NCBI GenBank assembly: GCA_047967505.1
Contig: CM106539.1
Strand: one strand, 5' to 3'
Origin: Dipteris shenzhenensis
Taxonomy: Eukaryota > Polypodiophyta > Polypodiopsida > Gleicheniales
DNA: 64,000 nucleotides
Shown here: positions 11,911 to 24,200 of the stretch, in pieces
Position numbering within the stretch: position 1 is the first letter of the stretch
Layout: each line of letters starts with the position of its first letter
Program-made: the position numbers and the translations under genes
Notes under the pieces: generated by a model
Seen by the model: only the letters and a program-made list of their open reading frames with translations
The model's database searches: none
Told to the model about the DNA's origin: nothing

Positions 11911-11952
<42 letters not shown>
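11910..11952. repeat. (GA)n microsatellite
   Basis: About 20 GA dinucleotides, preceded by imperfect GAGAGAGACATAGAGAG. Confidence 0.95.
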
Positions 11953-11954
<2 letters not shown>

Positions 11955-12340
11955 GACTATTGATCAATTTAAGAGGCCACAGAGGTAGAGATACACTCAT
12001 CAATCATGTCTCCTTAAAAGCTTTAAGATATGCCAAGATACAAGCTGAGATTCTTTGAATAAAAAAGAATATCTTAAGCTCTTCAATGGGGTCTCTTACA
12101 ATGATGGTAAGTCCACTTTGGGGCTTTTTTATTTGGGGAATGGGGGGGGAGAGGGTATATTTGGAGTGTTTATTAAATTGAAGAAACCTTTTATGTATTT
12201 AGTTAGGATAAAAAGAGGATGAAACGCAAATGATAAGTTTGCTATGGGAGAAATGTGACAAGAAAGCCTAATATGACGCAGAGCAGCCACGTAAGACCAT
12301 GATTAGTGAAGCATACATAATGCGATCTTGCCATATGAAG

Positions 12341-12628
12341 GATTAAAATCGGCTAGCAGTTGGAGGCATTCCTTACACAGCTGCTCTATCTTGGGCAACT
12401 GATACATTTTTGATCCAGCCCATATTAACAATGCTTTAATCTTGTTTCAAATTCATCATGCCCACAGTGCCTCAAGCTGTGGAGGATTAAAATCGGGTAG
12501 CAGTTGGAGTCATTCCTTATACAGCTGCTCTATCTTGGGCACCTGAGACATTTTTTATCTAGCCCATTATTAACAATTCTTTAATCTTGTTTCAAATTCA
12601 TCATGCGCACAGTGCCTCAAGCTGTGGA
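12341..12628. repeat. Tandem duplication, 2 x 144 bp
   Basis: GATTAAAATCGG starts at 12341 and again at 12485. The two units agree through CCTCAAGCTGTGGAG with few differences. A further ~90-bp imperfect repeat of the GCGCACAGTGCCTCAAGCTG segment continues to about 12750. The function is unknown. Confidence 0.85.
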
Positions 12629-12750
12629 GGAAATTCGAATCCGTAATCAAAAGATTGTTAATCAATCGAATCGATACAACGTGAACACATGCATGCGCAC
12701 ATTGCTTCAGGCTGTGGAGGAAATGCGAATCCGTAAGGAGAATATGGTTT

Positions 12751-13940
12751 TGGCATCCGAGTCGGTACAGTATCAGGATTCAGCACATGCTGCAAATTGT
12801 AGCAAGTGTTGCGACACTATGGCGACACGGTGGAAGTCCACGTTAATGCAACGGAAAGGGACCGGGAATCTCAAGAACAAGTGGCTTTGAAGCACCTGCA
12901 AAATATATAATGAAAAGAACACCCACTACTTTTCACGGGTGAGCAAATCCTCGTGAATCTCTGGTCATAGATGTGAACATCCGAGAGGTAGAAACCGGTT
13001 GATTTTGTGTGAAGATGCTGCCTCGCCGTTGGGTGTAAGCGGCAGGATGTCGTAATGGGTGTTACCATGCTGCCATAAAACGTTGAAAAACCGGTTGAAT
13101 CAAGTAGAAATGATAAAGCGGCACGTTGAACCGGGCAAGGTGAGTGACGACTCTTCCGAACTTGTCAAGAAATTTCACGTCACACGTGCATGGTAACGAA
13201 ATCTCTAGCTCTTCTGTCGGAGCACTCGGATTGAAGCTTCCTGGAAGTGGATTGAATCCAACTAAAAAAGGCGGTAACCCAAATCAGCGCAATGCTGACT
13301 CTATCCTCGGCTATCACACTTGGCGACATATTTCCAACAACCCATTTAATCTATCCATATTGTACCCTTCATACTCGGCATATGGGCGGCCCCCATCGTG
13401 GTTCATTGTATCTGGACAATTATATTTTAGGCAGGTTCATGCATCTAACCCATGCAATGTATGTGGACATCGTGAAAATCCACGTGTGTGCACGTAAAAC
13501 TGTCAAATACATCTTAATTTACGCTATGCATTTGACAATTTGGGGGAAGAGCGTTTAAATTTTAACGGTAGGCAGGACTAATTTAGCCCTTGCATTGGCA
13601 ATTCGGCAAAGGAGATGTTAGTAGACACGTAAAACCATCACACATGCATCGCAATCTACATACGACATGTGTATGCCCTACTCGCTGGAACGATAACGAC
13701 GACAGTTTGGCGGGGTACTTTAGTTGGGGGTTGACACGTCGGGAATTTTGGCCACAGCGCGACCGGGTAGCACCGTAGCTGGTTAGTTGACTGTTAAACG
13801 GACTATATGTCGCTTTTGCAAAAGACTCTAAAAGAGGGGAGCTTATTCCATAAAGGATTCGGTCCAGAGGGGGAGGCAACCACTACTTGGATATTCGCAA
13901 CCAGATGCTGCAAACTGAGTGAATATGCAAAATCATATGC
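12751..13940. other. Intergenic upstream of the DUF506 gene
   Basis: No gene recognised. The longest frame (13144-13497) has no family signature and biased composition, so I do not call it. Confidence 0.45.
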
Positions 13941-13964
13941 GAGAGTGTGCATGTGAGCGCCACG

Positions 13965-14053
13965 CCACGTGGTGTCGGGTGGCAGCCACGTGGGCGGGAG
14001 ACCAATGGATGTGTTCGTGGGTGTGTTTTTTTTAAAACGGGGGATGACGTGGC
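13965..14053 (+). promoter_or_regulatory. Cluster of ACGT-core elements (two G-boxes and one ABRE-like site)
   Basis: The palindrome CCACGTGG occurs at 13965-13972 and 13986-13993, exactly 21 bp apart. TGACGTGGC follows at 14045-14053. ACGT-core sites bind plant bZIP and bHLH factors, and pairs confer ABA or light response. They lie 90-190 bp upstream of the TATA box of the DUF506 gene. The sites are seen directly; regulation is inferred. Confidence 0.6.
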
Positions 14054-14144
14054 AAATATCTGGGCGAGATATGCTCCACGCGGCGCTGGGGAAGGGGTGA
14101 GGTGGGTGAGGTGGACGGGAAGGTTAAAAAAATGACGGGGCTTT

Positions 14145-14152
14145 TATAAAAA
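14145..14152 (+). promoter_or_regulatory. TATA box of the DUF506 gene
   Basis: TATAAAAA lies 194 bp upstream of the first in-frame ATG (14339). Transcription would start near 14175-14180 and give a 5' leader of about 160 nt containing upstream ATGs. Confidence 0.6.
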
Positions 14153-14338
14153 GGGCGAATGGATGAGGATGCCGGGGCGAGGTGGGGAAGCGCCGCTAAA
14201 TGTGGAGGGATGAGGAGCCAAATTTGGCGGATGTAGACAGGACGAGAAGCAGCGCCAAGGCTCCGCATAGCCAAAAGGCTTTTATAAACGAAGGCTGCCT
14301 ACATTGTTTTATGCAGAGTTTCTACGGTTTTTCTCACA

Positions 14339-16011
14339 ATGCGTACAATCTATACTCTTCGTCCTGTGCCAACTTCTTCTTCTTCGTCATCCAAAGCTAT
14401 GGCGGCCTCAGGCCTCCTCCATCGCCCTGCTGCTCCCCCTCTCCCCCAGCTCCCTCGCCCCCTGCCTCCCTTCCAACACACCACCTCCTCCTCCTCCTCC
14501 TCCATCCTCCCTCGCCCCCCCTCCTCCGCCCTCCCCATCCTCCATCCCCCTCCCCCATCCCCAGCTCCCTGCGTCCAGCTCCATTACAGTAGTAGTGGCT
14601 CCCCCCATGACCCCTCGTCCGTCTGCCTCGCCGCCATGGTCCATGAATTCCTCGAACACGATGGCCGTGTGGGTAGCTGTGGACGTGCCCGCTGCAATTG
14701 CCTCGACGGTGCCTGCAGCGGTGACTCCCCTTGCCCCCCCCTCGAGGCCGATGAGCCCTCCCTCCCCGGAGAGCAGCTCTGCGAAATCCTAGAGGTGAAC
14801 TATTAATGCCTGTTGCGTCACGCATTTTTTTTTTTGCTTTTATTTCTCTTTTTGGGTTGTAAGCTTTGTTCAACGTAACTAAGTTTGGATCATCTTGCTC
14901 GTATTATCCTACAGGGAGTTTCCTCTTGCACCAGCACGACGGAGCTGCTTCTGCTTGCCGCTGTTGCAAAAGCAGTAGAACAGGAAACAGAAGAGCATTC
15001 CAACGCTGACGGCAAAGAGGGAATCGCTAGTGACGTCCTAGGGGGCGTTCGCCGTCCTGTCATGAAACGCCTGCGACAAGCAGGTTACAACGCTGCTATC
15101 TGCAAGTCCAGATGGAACCAGGGCGATGGATTCCCAGCAGGTAAATTTGAAAGCTGTCTTGTTAGCATTATGATACGTCCAGTGTGGATCCGTTTTCGTA
15201 GCTGGCGTTAGAGTACCTATTCAAATTTCACGTTATCTGTGCAGGCGATTACGAATACATCGACGTTGTCGTGGATGGGACAAACGGAAAACACGATCGG
15301 TTTATCGTCGACATAGATTTCAAAGCTCAGTTTGAGATCGCCAGGGCTTCAAGTCATTACTGTGAGCTCTTGAAAGTAGTACCCAAGATATTTGTTGGTA
15401 GAGGGGAGCGACTTAAGCAGATCTTGAAGATAATGTCGGATGCGTCGAAGCGGTCGCTGAAGAAACAAGGCTTGCATCTACCACCTTGGCGGAAGCAGCG
15501 GTACATGCAGGCAAAGTGGTTTTCATCCTACAGAAGGACAACCAACGAGGAGTCTCAGAAGTGGAGGAAGAAATCTGCGGAGTCGCTAGGATCCATGGCG
15601 TACCGGGGCCCTGGTTTTTGCCTAGAGTTCACGAAAGAGATGGACACACTTTACTTCAGGGCACAGTCTAAGGTCATGGAGGGTGAGGGACGGAGGGATG
15701 AATTCCTGGACGCCAAGGAAGTAAGTCGAGGTGTGAAGCGCACAGCGGCAAGCTTCAAGAACGATTGGAAGGAAGCATCAACTGCACTACAGCCGAGGGA
15801 GATTTGCACAGTGATGTGCACAGACTGGGAGCTTCCACCTCTAAAAGAGAGAAACTCACGTAGAGACAGAATTTCTGGTCTGGCCAATGCGTTGAAAGAG
15901 GCAGGCGTATGCCCCCAATCTGCCATTCACGACGAGCCCGAGGCCATTCTGGTTCTTGATCGAACTGTCGAGCCGTTTGTTACCGGCGCCTCTCTTACTA
16001 CATTGAGCTGA
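14339..16011 (+). CDS. DUF506 family protein (PDDEXK-like, plant)
   Basis: Three exons are proposed: 14339-14794, 14915-15140 and 15245-16011, joined at GT-AG sites that keep the frame, giving about 482 residues. A second in-frame ATG at 14399 would give 462. The family core is clear: SVCLAAMVHEFLE and a Cys-rich CNCLDGACSGD in exon 1; GYNAAICKSRW in exon 2; YEYIDVVVDG, RFIVDIDFKAQFEIAR, VPKIFVGRGERLKQI and LPPWRKQRYMQAKW in exon 3. The family has a PD-(D/E)XK nuclease-like fold, but its biochemical role is mostly unknown and some members are stress-responsive. A Pro/Ser-rich low-complexity stretch (about residues 25-80) comes from a CT-rich tract. The frame is intact, and this is the only clearly functional host gene in the window. 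Confidence 0.92.
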
Positions 16012-18317
16012 TAGCTTAGTATTGCGATACTATACTTCGCCTATCTTAGCAGCGTGATCGCAAGATTTTGAGCAGCTGTGAGTTACATACACATGCTTAA
16101 TCGATGGTGAGATTGCTACATATATTCCGCATAAATATATGGGGAGTTCGACGCCTTGGCCCAAGTATAGGGTGAGATAATCCCAACGACGTTGCGGTGC
16201 TGCAAGTTTCTTGTTGACAGAAATGCCGCTGCTGCACTGTATAGCGGGCACTTTGTATATTCGAGCTTCATCAACCTATGATGATGCACAGCTTCTGTTA
16301 TCGAAGCATAAATAGCGTCTTATGTATGGCAGCTTTTGTAAATTACTTAAGCTTCATGAAGTGATTAATGTTCGTTATATTCGGTGTATGCAAATTCATG
16401 TTATGCAGACATTGCACTTCAATCCATTTTTCAATGAGCACGCTGCTAATTTCCCCTCTCGCTTCCCCATTTCTTCGGGAGATGAATTCAGAAAGCTCTC
16501 ATGTACAAATGCCTTCCCTGTAGCGTAAGGCACCCAAAAAAGTGGCAAATTATCAACTGCATCGATACAAAGTTAACGGTCCCCAATGCATACATACTAT
16601 GAAGTTTATTGTTGATTTCAAAGCAAGTACATCTGCGTGCAAGTCTTTGCAAATCGCTCGACACGTTATTAGGGCTCTTCAAGACAATCTTACGCGTAGT
16701 ATTTCTTGGCGATGCTTGCACGTTTGTAGAAAATCGACTATTCACGTTCCTTTTAAGGAATATCTAAATTATGAAAATTCCGTTCACAGGTCAAATGCAT
16801 CATCTGGGATTACCGGTGTATAAAAACTTAGCTTCACTTCTTATGCCAAAGCCAGATTCCCGGCGTAGTAAAACATAGCTTCACTTCCTATGCCAAAACG
16901 TTAAACAGAGCAACGGGTACGCAAATTATCCTCTCTCTTTCTTCTCCAGACGGAAGGAATGGCGCGTCGTCGTAGCACTTCATGGAAAGCTTCACGCCAG
17001 GAAGAAACAAGATGGATACGCCAAGGAAAGTTTTGTACTAAACGGAATGCCTTTCGAGAGACTAATGCAGGGTGGTGCGAAAGCAATTCCCCGTTACGCA
17101 GAAACCTGGGCCTTGACCGGGACGTCAACAGCATTCTTGACGGATGAAGCCGTTTTGTTCAACTTGTACATTGTCCATCGTAGAGTACTACGGACGGAAT
17201 ATTTGATCCTGAAATTGAAACAAACGGACCAAAAAATTGATCCTAAAATCGAGACAGCATTCCGACGTATTAATTTCAAGCCATTTTGTTCTGCAACTTC
17301 CACTTTGTCGATAGTAGTGTATGAAGGACGAAAAAATTGATCCTGATTTCAGTTTAAGCAGCGCCACGATCGTGCTGACATTCAACCAATATGTTTGAGC
17401 GTGTGCAATGGAAGCTCCGCTGTAGGCACTCAGGCTCTGTTTCATAATACATTATACACATGTACATTTTTGTGATTATTGAAACTATTGTTTGTTGCCG
17501 GAGCAGCTCCGTGATGGATCCAATGAAATATTCTGTATGGTTCCATACTCCAATACAAAATATTGCTGCTCCATAAACGTTTTCTGTATGGAGATCCAAA
17601 GATTCTTCTGCTTCCCAATGCGTGCATCTACTCCTATACAAAACATTGCTGCTCCATGAACGTTCTCTCGATGGATTATTCTGTTTCCCAATGCGCATCT
17701 GTTGAAGAATCTGTGTGATCCTAGGATTGCTTCCCTTACTTTCTTTTTCCTTTTCTTCCTCGCTTTCCTTTTCTTTTTCTTTGAACTTTGCAACTTACAA
17801 GTTTTTTTTCCCCTTTTTCTTTATCTTTGTACTTTACAATGAAAACAGTACAAGTTGCAGGCGCTGATAGACCACCCTCCTTTGCTCGTAATCCTTATGA
17901 CGTGGCAGCTCACGACGATGTGGCTGATCTGGCAGCATCATCCATCAAATCTATTATTATTCCCCGTTGGGTCCCTTGACCATTAGAGGTCCATTTTTGT
18001 CTTCCATAAGGGTGCATTTCCTCCACGTGAGTTTTAAAGTATGTATATTTTAAATTTTGTCACATGGCATACTTTTGGCAAAGTTTAGTGACTAGACTTT
18101 CGTTTGATCCTTCTCCATCTCATCATTTGCTTGGACGTTTATGTTTATATTAATCTAAGAATTTTTAGCCCATATCTTTGTTCACAGTGGTTCACATGTC
18201 TAGAGACATAAGATATTAGCTTGTCATTAAACCTTTCTTTCAAAATAGTTCTTAAATTCCTTTCTTTCGTCCTTTTTGCATCCATCTAGCATGCCAATTC
18301 ACTAAACATCTCATGAG
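16012..18317. other. Intergenic, 3' of the DUF506 gene
   Basis: No gene recognised. The only structure seen is an 84-bp imperfect direct repeat at about 17545-17700, with units containing ACAAAATATTGCTGCTCC and TTCCCAATGCG. The DUF506 3' UTR should occupy the first few hundred bases, but I did not find a clear poly(A) signal. Confidence 0.5.
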
Positions 18318-18320
18318 GGT
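18318..18320. other. Target site duplication GGT, left
   Basis: GGT here and at 25655-25657 brackets CACTA copy 2. Three bases is the duplication length made by CACTA transposases. Confidence 0.8.
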
Positions 18321-18344
18321 CATAACAAGACAAAGCACCCATAG

Positions 18345-18600
18345 ACGCACGCATAGACGTGTTTCATGAACTTAATAAAAAACTTACGGGCGCGTCTATT
18401 TGCACGTCTATTTTCGCGTCTGGAGACCCGCGTCTAATTGCACGTCTATATATCAGATACACGCGCGTATAGACGTGCAGTTAGACGCATAAATAGACGC
18501 GCTTATAAACACGTTTATAGATGCACATATAGACGCAAGTCGAACAGACAGACGCGTATATAAACACGTTTTTAAACGCACTGATAGACGCCCTTTATTT
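18345..18600. repeat. Left subterminal AGACGCG array (CACTA copy 2)
   Basis: About fifteen degenerate TAGACGCG/CGCGTCTA units in both orientations. These are the expected binding sites for the element's accessory DNA-binding protein at the left end. Confidence 0.85.
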
Positions 18601-18910
18601 TTTTTTAAAATTTTACAGAATACTGTGTATGTTGTGTATGCTATATAGTTACAAGAATCCCATATCCACATTGTGTAATTCAATTCTTACAGCCAACCGC
18701 ATTTTAATTACAATTCCAAATAAAACATTACAACTCCAAAACACAATAAAATTGAAAGCTCAAAAAGTGCTTGTATATACATATAGCATGAAGCTAAGCC
18801 ATGTCATGTGGCTTCAAGTACAAAAAATAAGAGGAGTGTATATACAAGAGGCACAAAGCCAAGCCAGTGGCTTTAAGTACAAAAAAGAGTAGCTAGCACT
18901 ACTTATACGA

Positions 18911-20382
18911 CTAATCTATGTTCTCCAGGTCCTCGCTCCTTTCCACGCTCCCTTCTGTGCTCCCTTCTGCGCCTCCTTCCTCCTCTTCCTCATCGTCTTG
19001 TGCACGGGCCTGTAAACAAGGGACAACATATATCAATGTATGAAAAATCAAATCTTTACTTATAATTTTGGCATTATTTAATTACTTTCAAATACCTGGG
19101 GGGCCGCTCCAGTAGCTCGGGTATACTGCTCCTCAGTAATCAACCCGTCATCATAGAAGTGCCTCCATGTATCTCCTCTGCGATGGTGGCGGTGGTAGGC
19201 TGTCTCCACTGGAGTAGGGTATCTGCCCACGATCTCAAGCTGCATGACCGCGACACACTTTGCGGAGGGATTAGTACAAAGAAACAACCAACCTCCTAAT
19301 AAACTACATAAGCAATATAATTTGAGATCGATACTTACAAATTGGGCCTCCCATGATTCAACACCCCCTGCTCCAAAATGCGCGCTTCCATATTCCTCCA
19401 TCTGGATCCTCCGTGCCTCCACGTGCTGCAGACTGGGGTCCTCCCTCGCTGACTTCATTGCCTTCTTCCACTCACGCTTGTGAGCGGTGTGGGGCGGGCC
19501 CCTTGGTGGTTGACCTGCCTCAAGCCTGGCAAGCTCCGCTAGTGCCTGCCTCTTAAGCGAAGATCTTTTATTGCTAAGTATCGTAACAATCTTTGACTTC
19601 CCCCATTTATCTGTGAACTGGCGATTGGGGGGGTTAGGATACCTAGAGCGAACAGTAGCGAGGGTCTCATCAGCCAACCTCTTTGGGTGGTCTTTGTAGT
19701 GTATAAAGCAATCTCTGTAATTGTTAGCAATTACAGAGCGCATGAAGGCCATGATGTCCTTCCCCCGCGCATCCATCAAGATGCCTCCTGTCTGAGTGAT
19801 GTCATAATAAATCGTACCATCACCCAGAGGCACGTCTAAATCATCTGAATCATCATCCTCCCCACCGCCACATGGCCCAAAGCACTATGCCATGCATCCC
19901 CCACCGCTCTCCCTGCTACTACGCCTGCTACCCTGTCGTGTCGAGCTCGTACGCTGGCCACTCGTAGCTGGGGACTGCACGGGACTACGCTGACCACTCG
20001 TAGCTAGAGAACTGAGTCTCGACAACACAGGAGTACGTCGACGGCTCGCCGAGACAGAAGGACCTCCTGACGGCATGGGGGAAGGGGCATAAGACGGGAT
20101 GGCAGAAGGGACACAAGACGGCATGGGGGAAGGGGCATAAGACGGTATGGGGGAAGGGGCATAAGAAGGGGCATAAGACGGCTGTGCTGACTCCGCTGGG
20201 GTGATCTCAGGCGGTGTGGGATGGCTTGGAGTCTGTAGTGCCGACTCCTGGGGAGTGTTTAGAGTACCCGTCATATACCCGTATAACTCCGCAGGACTAG
20301 GAGGATGCCCTAAAAGGTTATATAAGTCCTTCCAAATAGATTCCCGGGGATCAGGTGAGCTAGAAGCGCTTCCTGGCCACAT
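18911..20382 (-). pseudogene. TNP1-like protein (plant transposase Ptta/En/Spm type)
   Basis: Transcribed right to left. The ATG at 20382 opens a frame with WKDLYNLLGHPPSPAELYGY and a Pro/Ser/Tyr-rich tract coded by 24-bp tandem units (about 20050-20185), then SR-rich sequence. An in-frame TAG near 19886 separates this from the conserved domain: MDARGKDIMAFMRSVI, DETLATVRSRYPNPP, KSKIVTILSNKRSSLKRQA, EWKKAMKSAREDP. An intron begins near 19340 (GTAAGTATCG) and ends before the exon coding LEIVGRYPTPVETAY. A final exon (19009-18911) codes an acidic end. TNP1/TnpA proteins bind subterminal repeats and help excision. With one clean stop, the gene is recently decayed. Confidence 0.78.
20050..20185. 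repeat. 24-bp coding minisatellite in the TNP1-like gene
   Basis: Units of about 24 bp containing CATGGGGGAAGGGGCATAAGA repeat about five times and code for PSYAPSPM-like octapeptides. Copy 1 is truncated inside this tract. Confidence 0.85.
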
Positions 20383-20457
20383 GTTGAACTAGAAAAAAGG
20401 AAAAAAATCTATTACTGATGAGTTGAGAAGAAAGGGGAAGAAAAGAGAGGCTTACTG

Positions 20458-20655
20458 TCAGAGCGCGTCTATAGACACGTCTAATTTGCGCATCTATAGA
20501 CACGTCTAACAGAGCGTCTAACAACTCGTCTAACAGAGCGTCTAACAGAGTGTCTATAGACGCGTCTGTCTGTGTCTGCAACAAGCCAGACGCGCAGTTA
20601 GACGTGCCTGTAGACGCGCTCTGAGATGCGCCTATAGACACGCTCCGATAGACAG
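20458..20655. repeat. Central AGACGCG array, TNP1 side (CACTA copy 2)
   Basis: Dense TAGACGCG/CGCGTCTA units 75 bp upstream of the TNP1-like start codon. Same motif as the terminal arrays. Confidence 0.85.
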
Positions 20656-21054
20656 GATTTTTAAAAAGTAGAAAAGGACATTGCGCCCGACACAAAAACG
20701 TGACACTGATACCCAGATCATGCGCTTCTTGGATACGAGAAAGTACAAATTTGGAGAGAGCAAACTTCCAAACAAGATCAACTGGAAAAAGACTTACTTG
20801 GATAGAGGTATGGAAGGTTCTTCTTTCTTTTTCAAAGTTGCTTCTCCTCCTTGTTCGTCCTCCTCTCCTTTAAGCTTAGAAGTAAGTGTGGGTGCCTTTC
20901 TCTTGAGTGTAAGCTTGGAAGTAAGTGTGGGAGCCAGCTCCCTCTTAAGCTTCGAAACTATGGATCTGCTAATAAAGAAGGAAGCAAGCTACGCGAAGTA
21001 TAAGTAATGTGAAGAAAAGCAAAGCGAACGGCGTGCCGAAAAGCAGGTTTAAAA

Positions 21055-21175
21055 GTCGCGTCTATAGTCGCATCTAATAGCGCGTCTATAGGTGCGTCTA
21101 AATACACAGAATAGACACGCGTTTAGACGCGATTTCAGACACGACTATAGACGTGGCGATAGACGCAACACAGAG
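21055..21175. repeat. Central AGACGCG array, TNP2 side (CACTA copy 2)
   Basis: About ten TAGACGCG/CGCGTCTA units upstream of TNP2. Counterpart of 2140-2285 in copy 1. Confidence 0.8.
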
Positions 21176-21228
21176 TTTAAATTAAACATTTGAAGAAGAG
21201 CAAATTTGGTGGGTTGTTTGTTTGTAGG

Positions 21229-24200
21229 ATGTCTTCATCTTCAACAAGTAGCTCCAGTGAGAATGAATCCCTCCGTATCCACCATCGCGAAATGTGGTTG
21301 GAGCAAAAAATCAAATGTCTATGTGATCGATGTCGAGGAAACATGTATCGTGCACGCAAGATTACACTCAATCATATCTCAAAGTATGGAGAATAGGATG
21401 TGACCGTAAACAAGGTAAGGGTTTGTAAGTTAAGGTTGATTGAGATACCTATGGGTGTTCATATGTTTGAGTTATGATCCCGTTTTAATTTGATACAGGA
21501 TGCAGTGCCACACCCGCATATGTTACCCTATGCCCGTCGTGAGGAGGCGAAGTGTCGGCGATATGAGGTGGGATGGACCGTTACGGATGCATGGAGTGAT
21601 GGTGATAGTAGCCCTCCGCCATTACCTCATGAAGCCGTGGAGGAGGAGGTGTTTGATGATATGGTGCGGGATTTATATGTCCATCAAGGGAGGGATAATA
21701 GCATGGAGCAGGATGATCTTTTTACTGCAGCATCGACTCCACTGTTTGAGGGGTGCACATCCTCTGTTCTACGTGCCTCCCTTGAGTTACTAAACTTGCA
21801 AACCATCTATGGATGGAGCAATGCAAGTTTGACTGCATTACTCAAGTAAGCTTTAAAGTCGATTTTCCTTGAATGCATTACTGAAACATGGTGAATTATG
21901 CTAGTGGGTCAATTACTCGAATGCTTTTCCTCATTTATGGTCTTCATGTGCAGGCTATTGTGTAAAATGCTTCCAAGAGAGAATAAACTACCGACCTCAA
22001 GAGATATGGCAAGGCAACATGTGACCTCTCTTGGAGGATTAGATTACAAGTGCATCCATGCATGTGTCAACGATTGCATTTTGTTTCGTGGACTACATAA
22101 GGATGCAAGAGAGTGTCCTACTTGTGGAGAGGCAAGATATAGAGCAGATCTCAAAACCTTGGACGTGCCTCGTAAGGTATTGCGACATTTTCCCATAATC
22201 CCTCGCATCCAACATATGTTCAAGTGCAAATCTATTACAGAGCTCATGTCATGGCATTCCTCCCATCGATCAACCGATGGCAAGTGGAGAACTCCCGCGG
22301 ACTCTCCTGCGTGGAAGCATATTAAAGACACATGGCCAAGCTTCAAGGAAGAACCTAGGAGCTTGAGACTTGGATTGGGTATGGACGGTGTGAACCCATT
22401 TGGTCTCAAAAGCACGTCTTACAGTGTATGGCCAGTGGTATTGGTGAATTACAATCTTCCACCCTCTATGGCTATTAAGAAAGGACATGTCATGCTGTCC
22501 CTTCTAATTCCAGGGAAACATAAAGTCAAAAACCCTGATGTTTATTTGGAGCCTTTGATTGATGAGCTAGAGATACTTTGGAGAGGTATCGAGGTGCATG
22601 ATGTGAGCAGGCCTCCCTTGTCACGAGACTTCAACTGCAAAGCAGTCTTGATGTGGACGATGCATGACTTCCCAGGCTATGGCGAGTGTTCAGGTAAGCA
22701 TTGCATTTTTAATTATGAATAGGCAAAGGATGTGGCACCCTAAACCCACCTTACACTCTTAATTGCATCTATTGTTCAGGTCTCACTACATCGGGTTACC
22801 ATGCATGTCCTGTTTGTGGTCCTTCGCTAGTTGCCTCACGGGCAGACGCATTGAATAAGGTCATCTATGAGAATCACCATCGATTTCTCCCACCTGATCA
22901 TCCTAGATATGTTGCCCCTTGGAATGAAGTCCTCCCACAATCACTCACCGCGGGAGATTGGATGAGAATTTGGGACGGTTCCACGACTCCTCCATCACTT
23001 GGCATGAGCCGGTAAGGGTTTGTAACTATTGGCTGGAAGTAAAGATTGGCTATATTGGCTGAAAGTAAAGATTGCACGCTAACACTTTATTTTGTTTAGA
23101 TACTCCATCTTTTATCGTTTACCATATTGGTCCCACCTCAAGATCAATCACCTGCTTGATCCCATGCATATCTTCAAGAATGTGGCATCTACCATTTGGG
23201 AGCATTTGAATGGGACACGAGATTCGGTAGGCATAAGGGAGGATCTACGTACCACAGGGAGGATGCGTGAAGCTTGGCCTCAAGAGAGACCAAATGGGCG
23301 CGTTTTTTTACCTCGTGCACCGTGGATGTTATCAAAGCTAGAGATGGCGACGGTGAAGCGCGCTATTACTACAATTCGTACTCCCACTGGATGCATGAGG
23401 TGTTTGAAGGGAGCCTTTACAAAGAGCAAGAAAAGAGGTGTAGAGCAATTATATGGCTTGAAATCTCATGATTGGCACAAGATGCTCCAAGTAAGTATTT
23501 TATGTGCATAATATCTTTTTCCTTTCAAATTTGTGAGTGAATAGCTATAAGCAACTAATCAACCACCTCCTCGCGGGTTCAGTTCATACTACCTACTAGC
23601 ATTTCACGTAGTGCGTCGAAGGACGTGAAAGATTGTATTTACAAGATGGGCAAGCTTGTGAGGTATGTGAGCTCAAAGGAAATAGATCCCACCACGGTTG
23701 AGAATGCTCGAGTTATGTCAGTGGAGGCGGTTTGTTTAGTAGAGGAGACATTTCCACGTTCTATTCTCACAAGCCAACTACATCTCATAGTGCATTTGGT
23801 GGATGAGATTGCTATATGCGGTACTATACATGCACGATGGTTGTTCTTCCTCGAGCGCTTCATGAAGACCTTGAAGGGCTTAGTGAGACAAAATGCAAGA
23901 CCCGAAGGTAGCATGGCCGAGGGTTGGTTGGTAGAAGAGTCACTTGTATATGTTTCTGAGTTTCTTGTTGATGTGGATAGCTCTCTCCCACGACTATGGA
24001 GAGATGATGAAGACGTAAGGATGACCTCTATTGTGCCTCAAGGGAAAGGACGCAACAAAGTAATAGACACGGAGTTGCATAATAGTATCAACCTCTTTTG
24101 CGTGCTTAATAGTGATGTGATGAAAAGATGGGTGACAAGATACGAGGATGCAAAGGCAAGAAGACAAGAAGAAAGGGCCCTCTTTCGTATACACCACGGA

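Larger units (their letters stand above)
20390..21228. promoter_or_regulatory. Bidirectional region between TNP1-like and TNP2 genes
   Basis: The two genes start from opposite sides of this ~840-bp region, which holds two blocks of the element's own repeat motif (20458-20655 and 21055-21175). A 3' splice-site-like TTTGTAG directly precedes the TNP2 ATG, so a leader intron is likely. Shared control by the repeat-binding protein is inferred. Confidence 0.5.

Noticed and set aside
13144-13497. 117-codon frame upstream of the DUF506 gene
   Set aside because: No family motif, no splice or promoter support, and overlapping frames of similar length.
14350-14873. Gly/Arg/Glu-rich frames on the minus strand and extra Pro-rich plus frames
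   Set aside because: They are shadows of the GC- and CT-rich first exon of the DUF506 gene.
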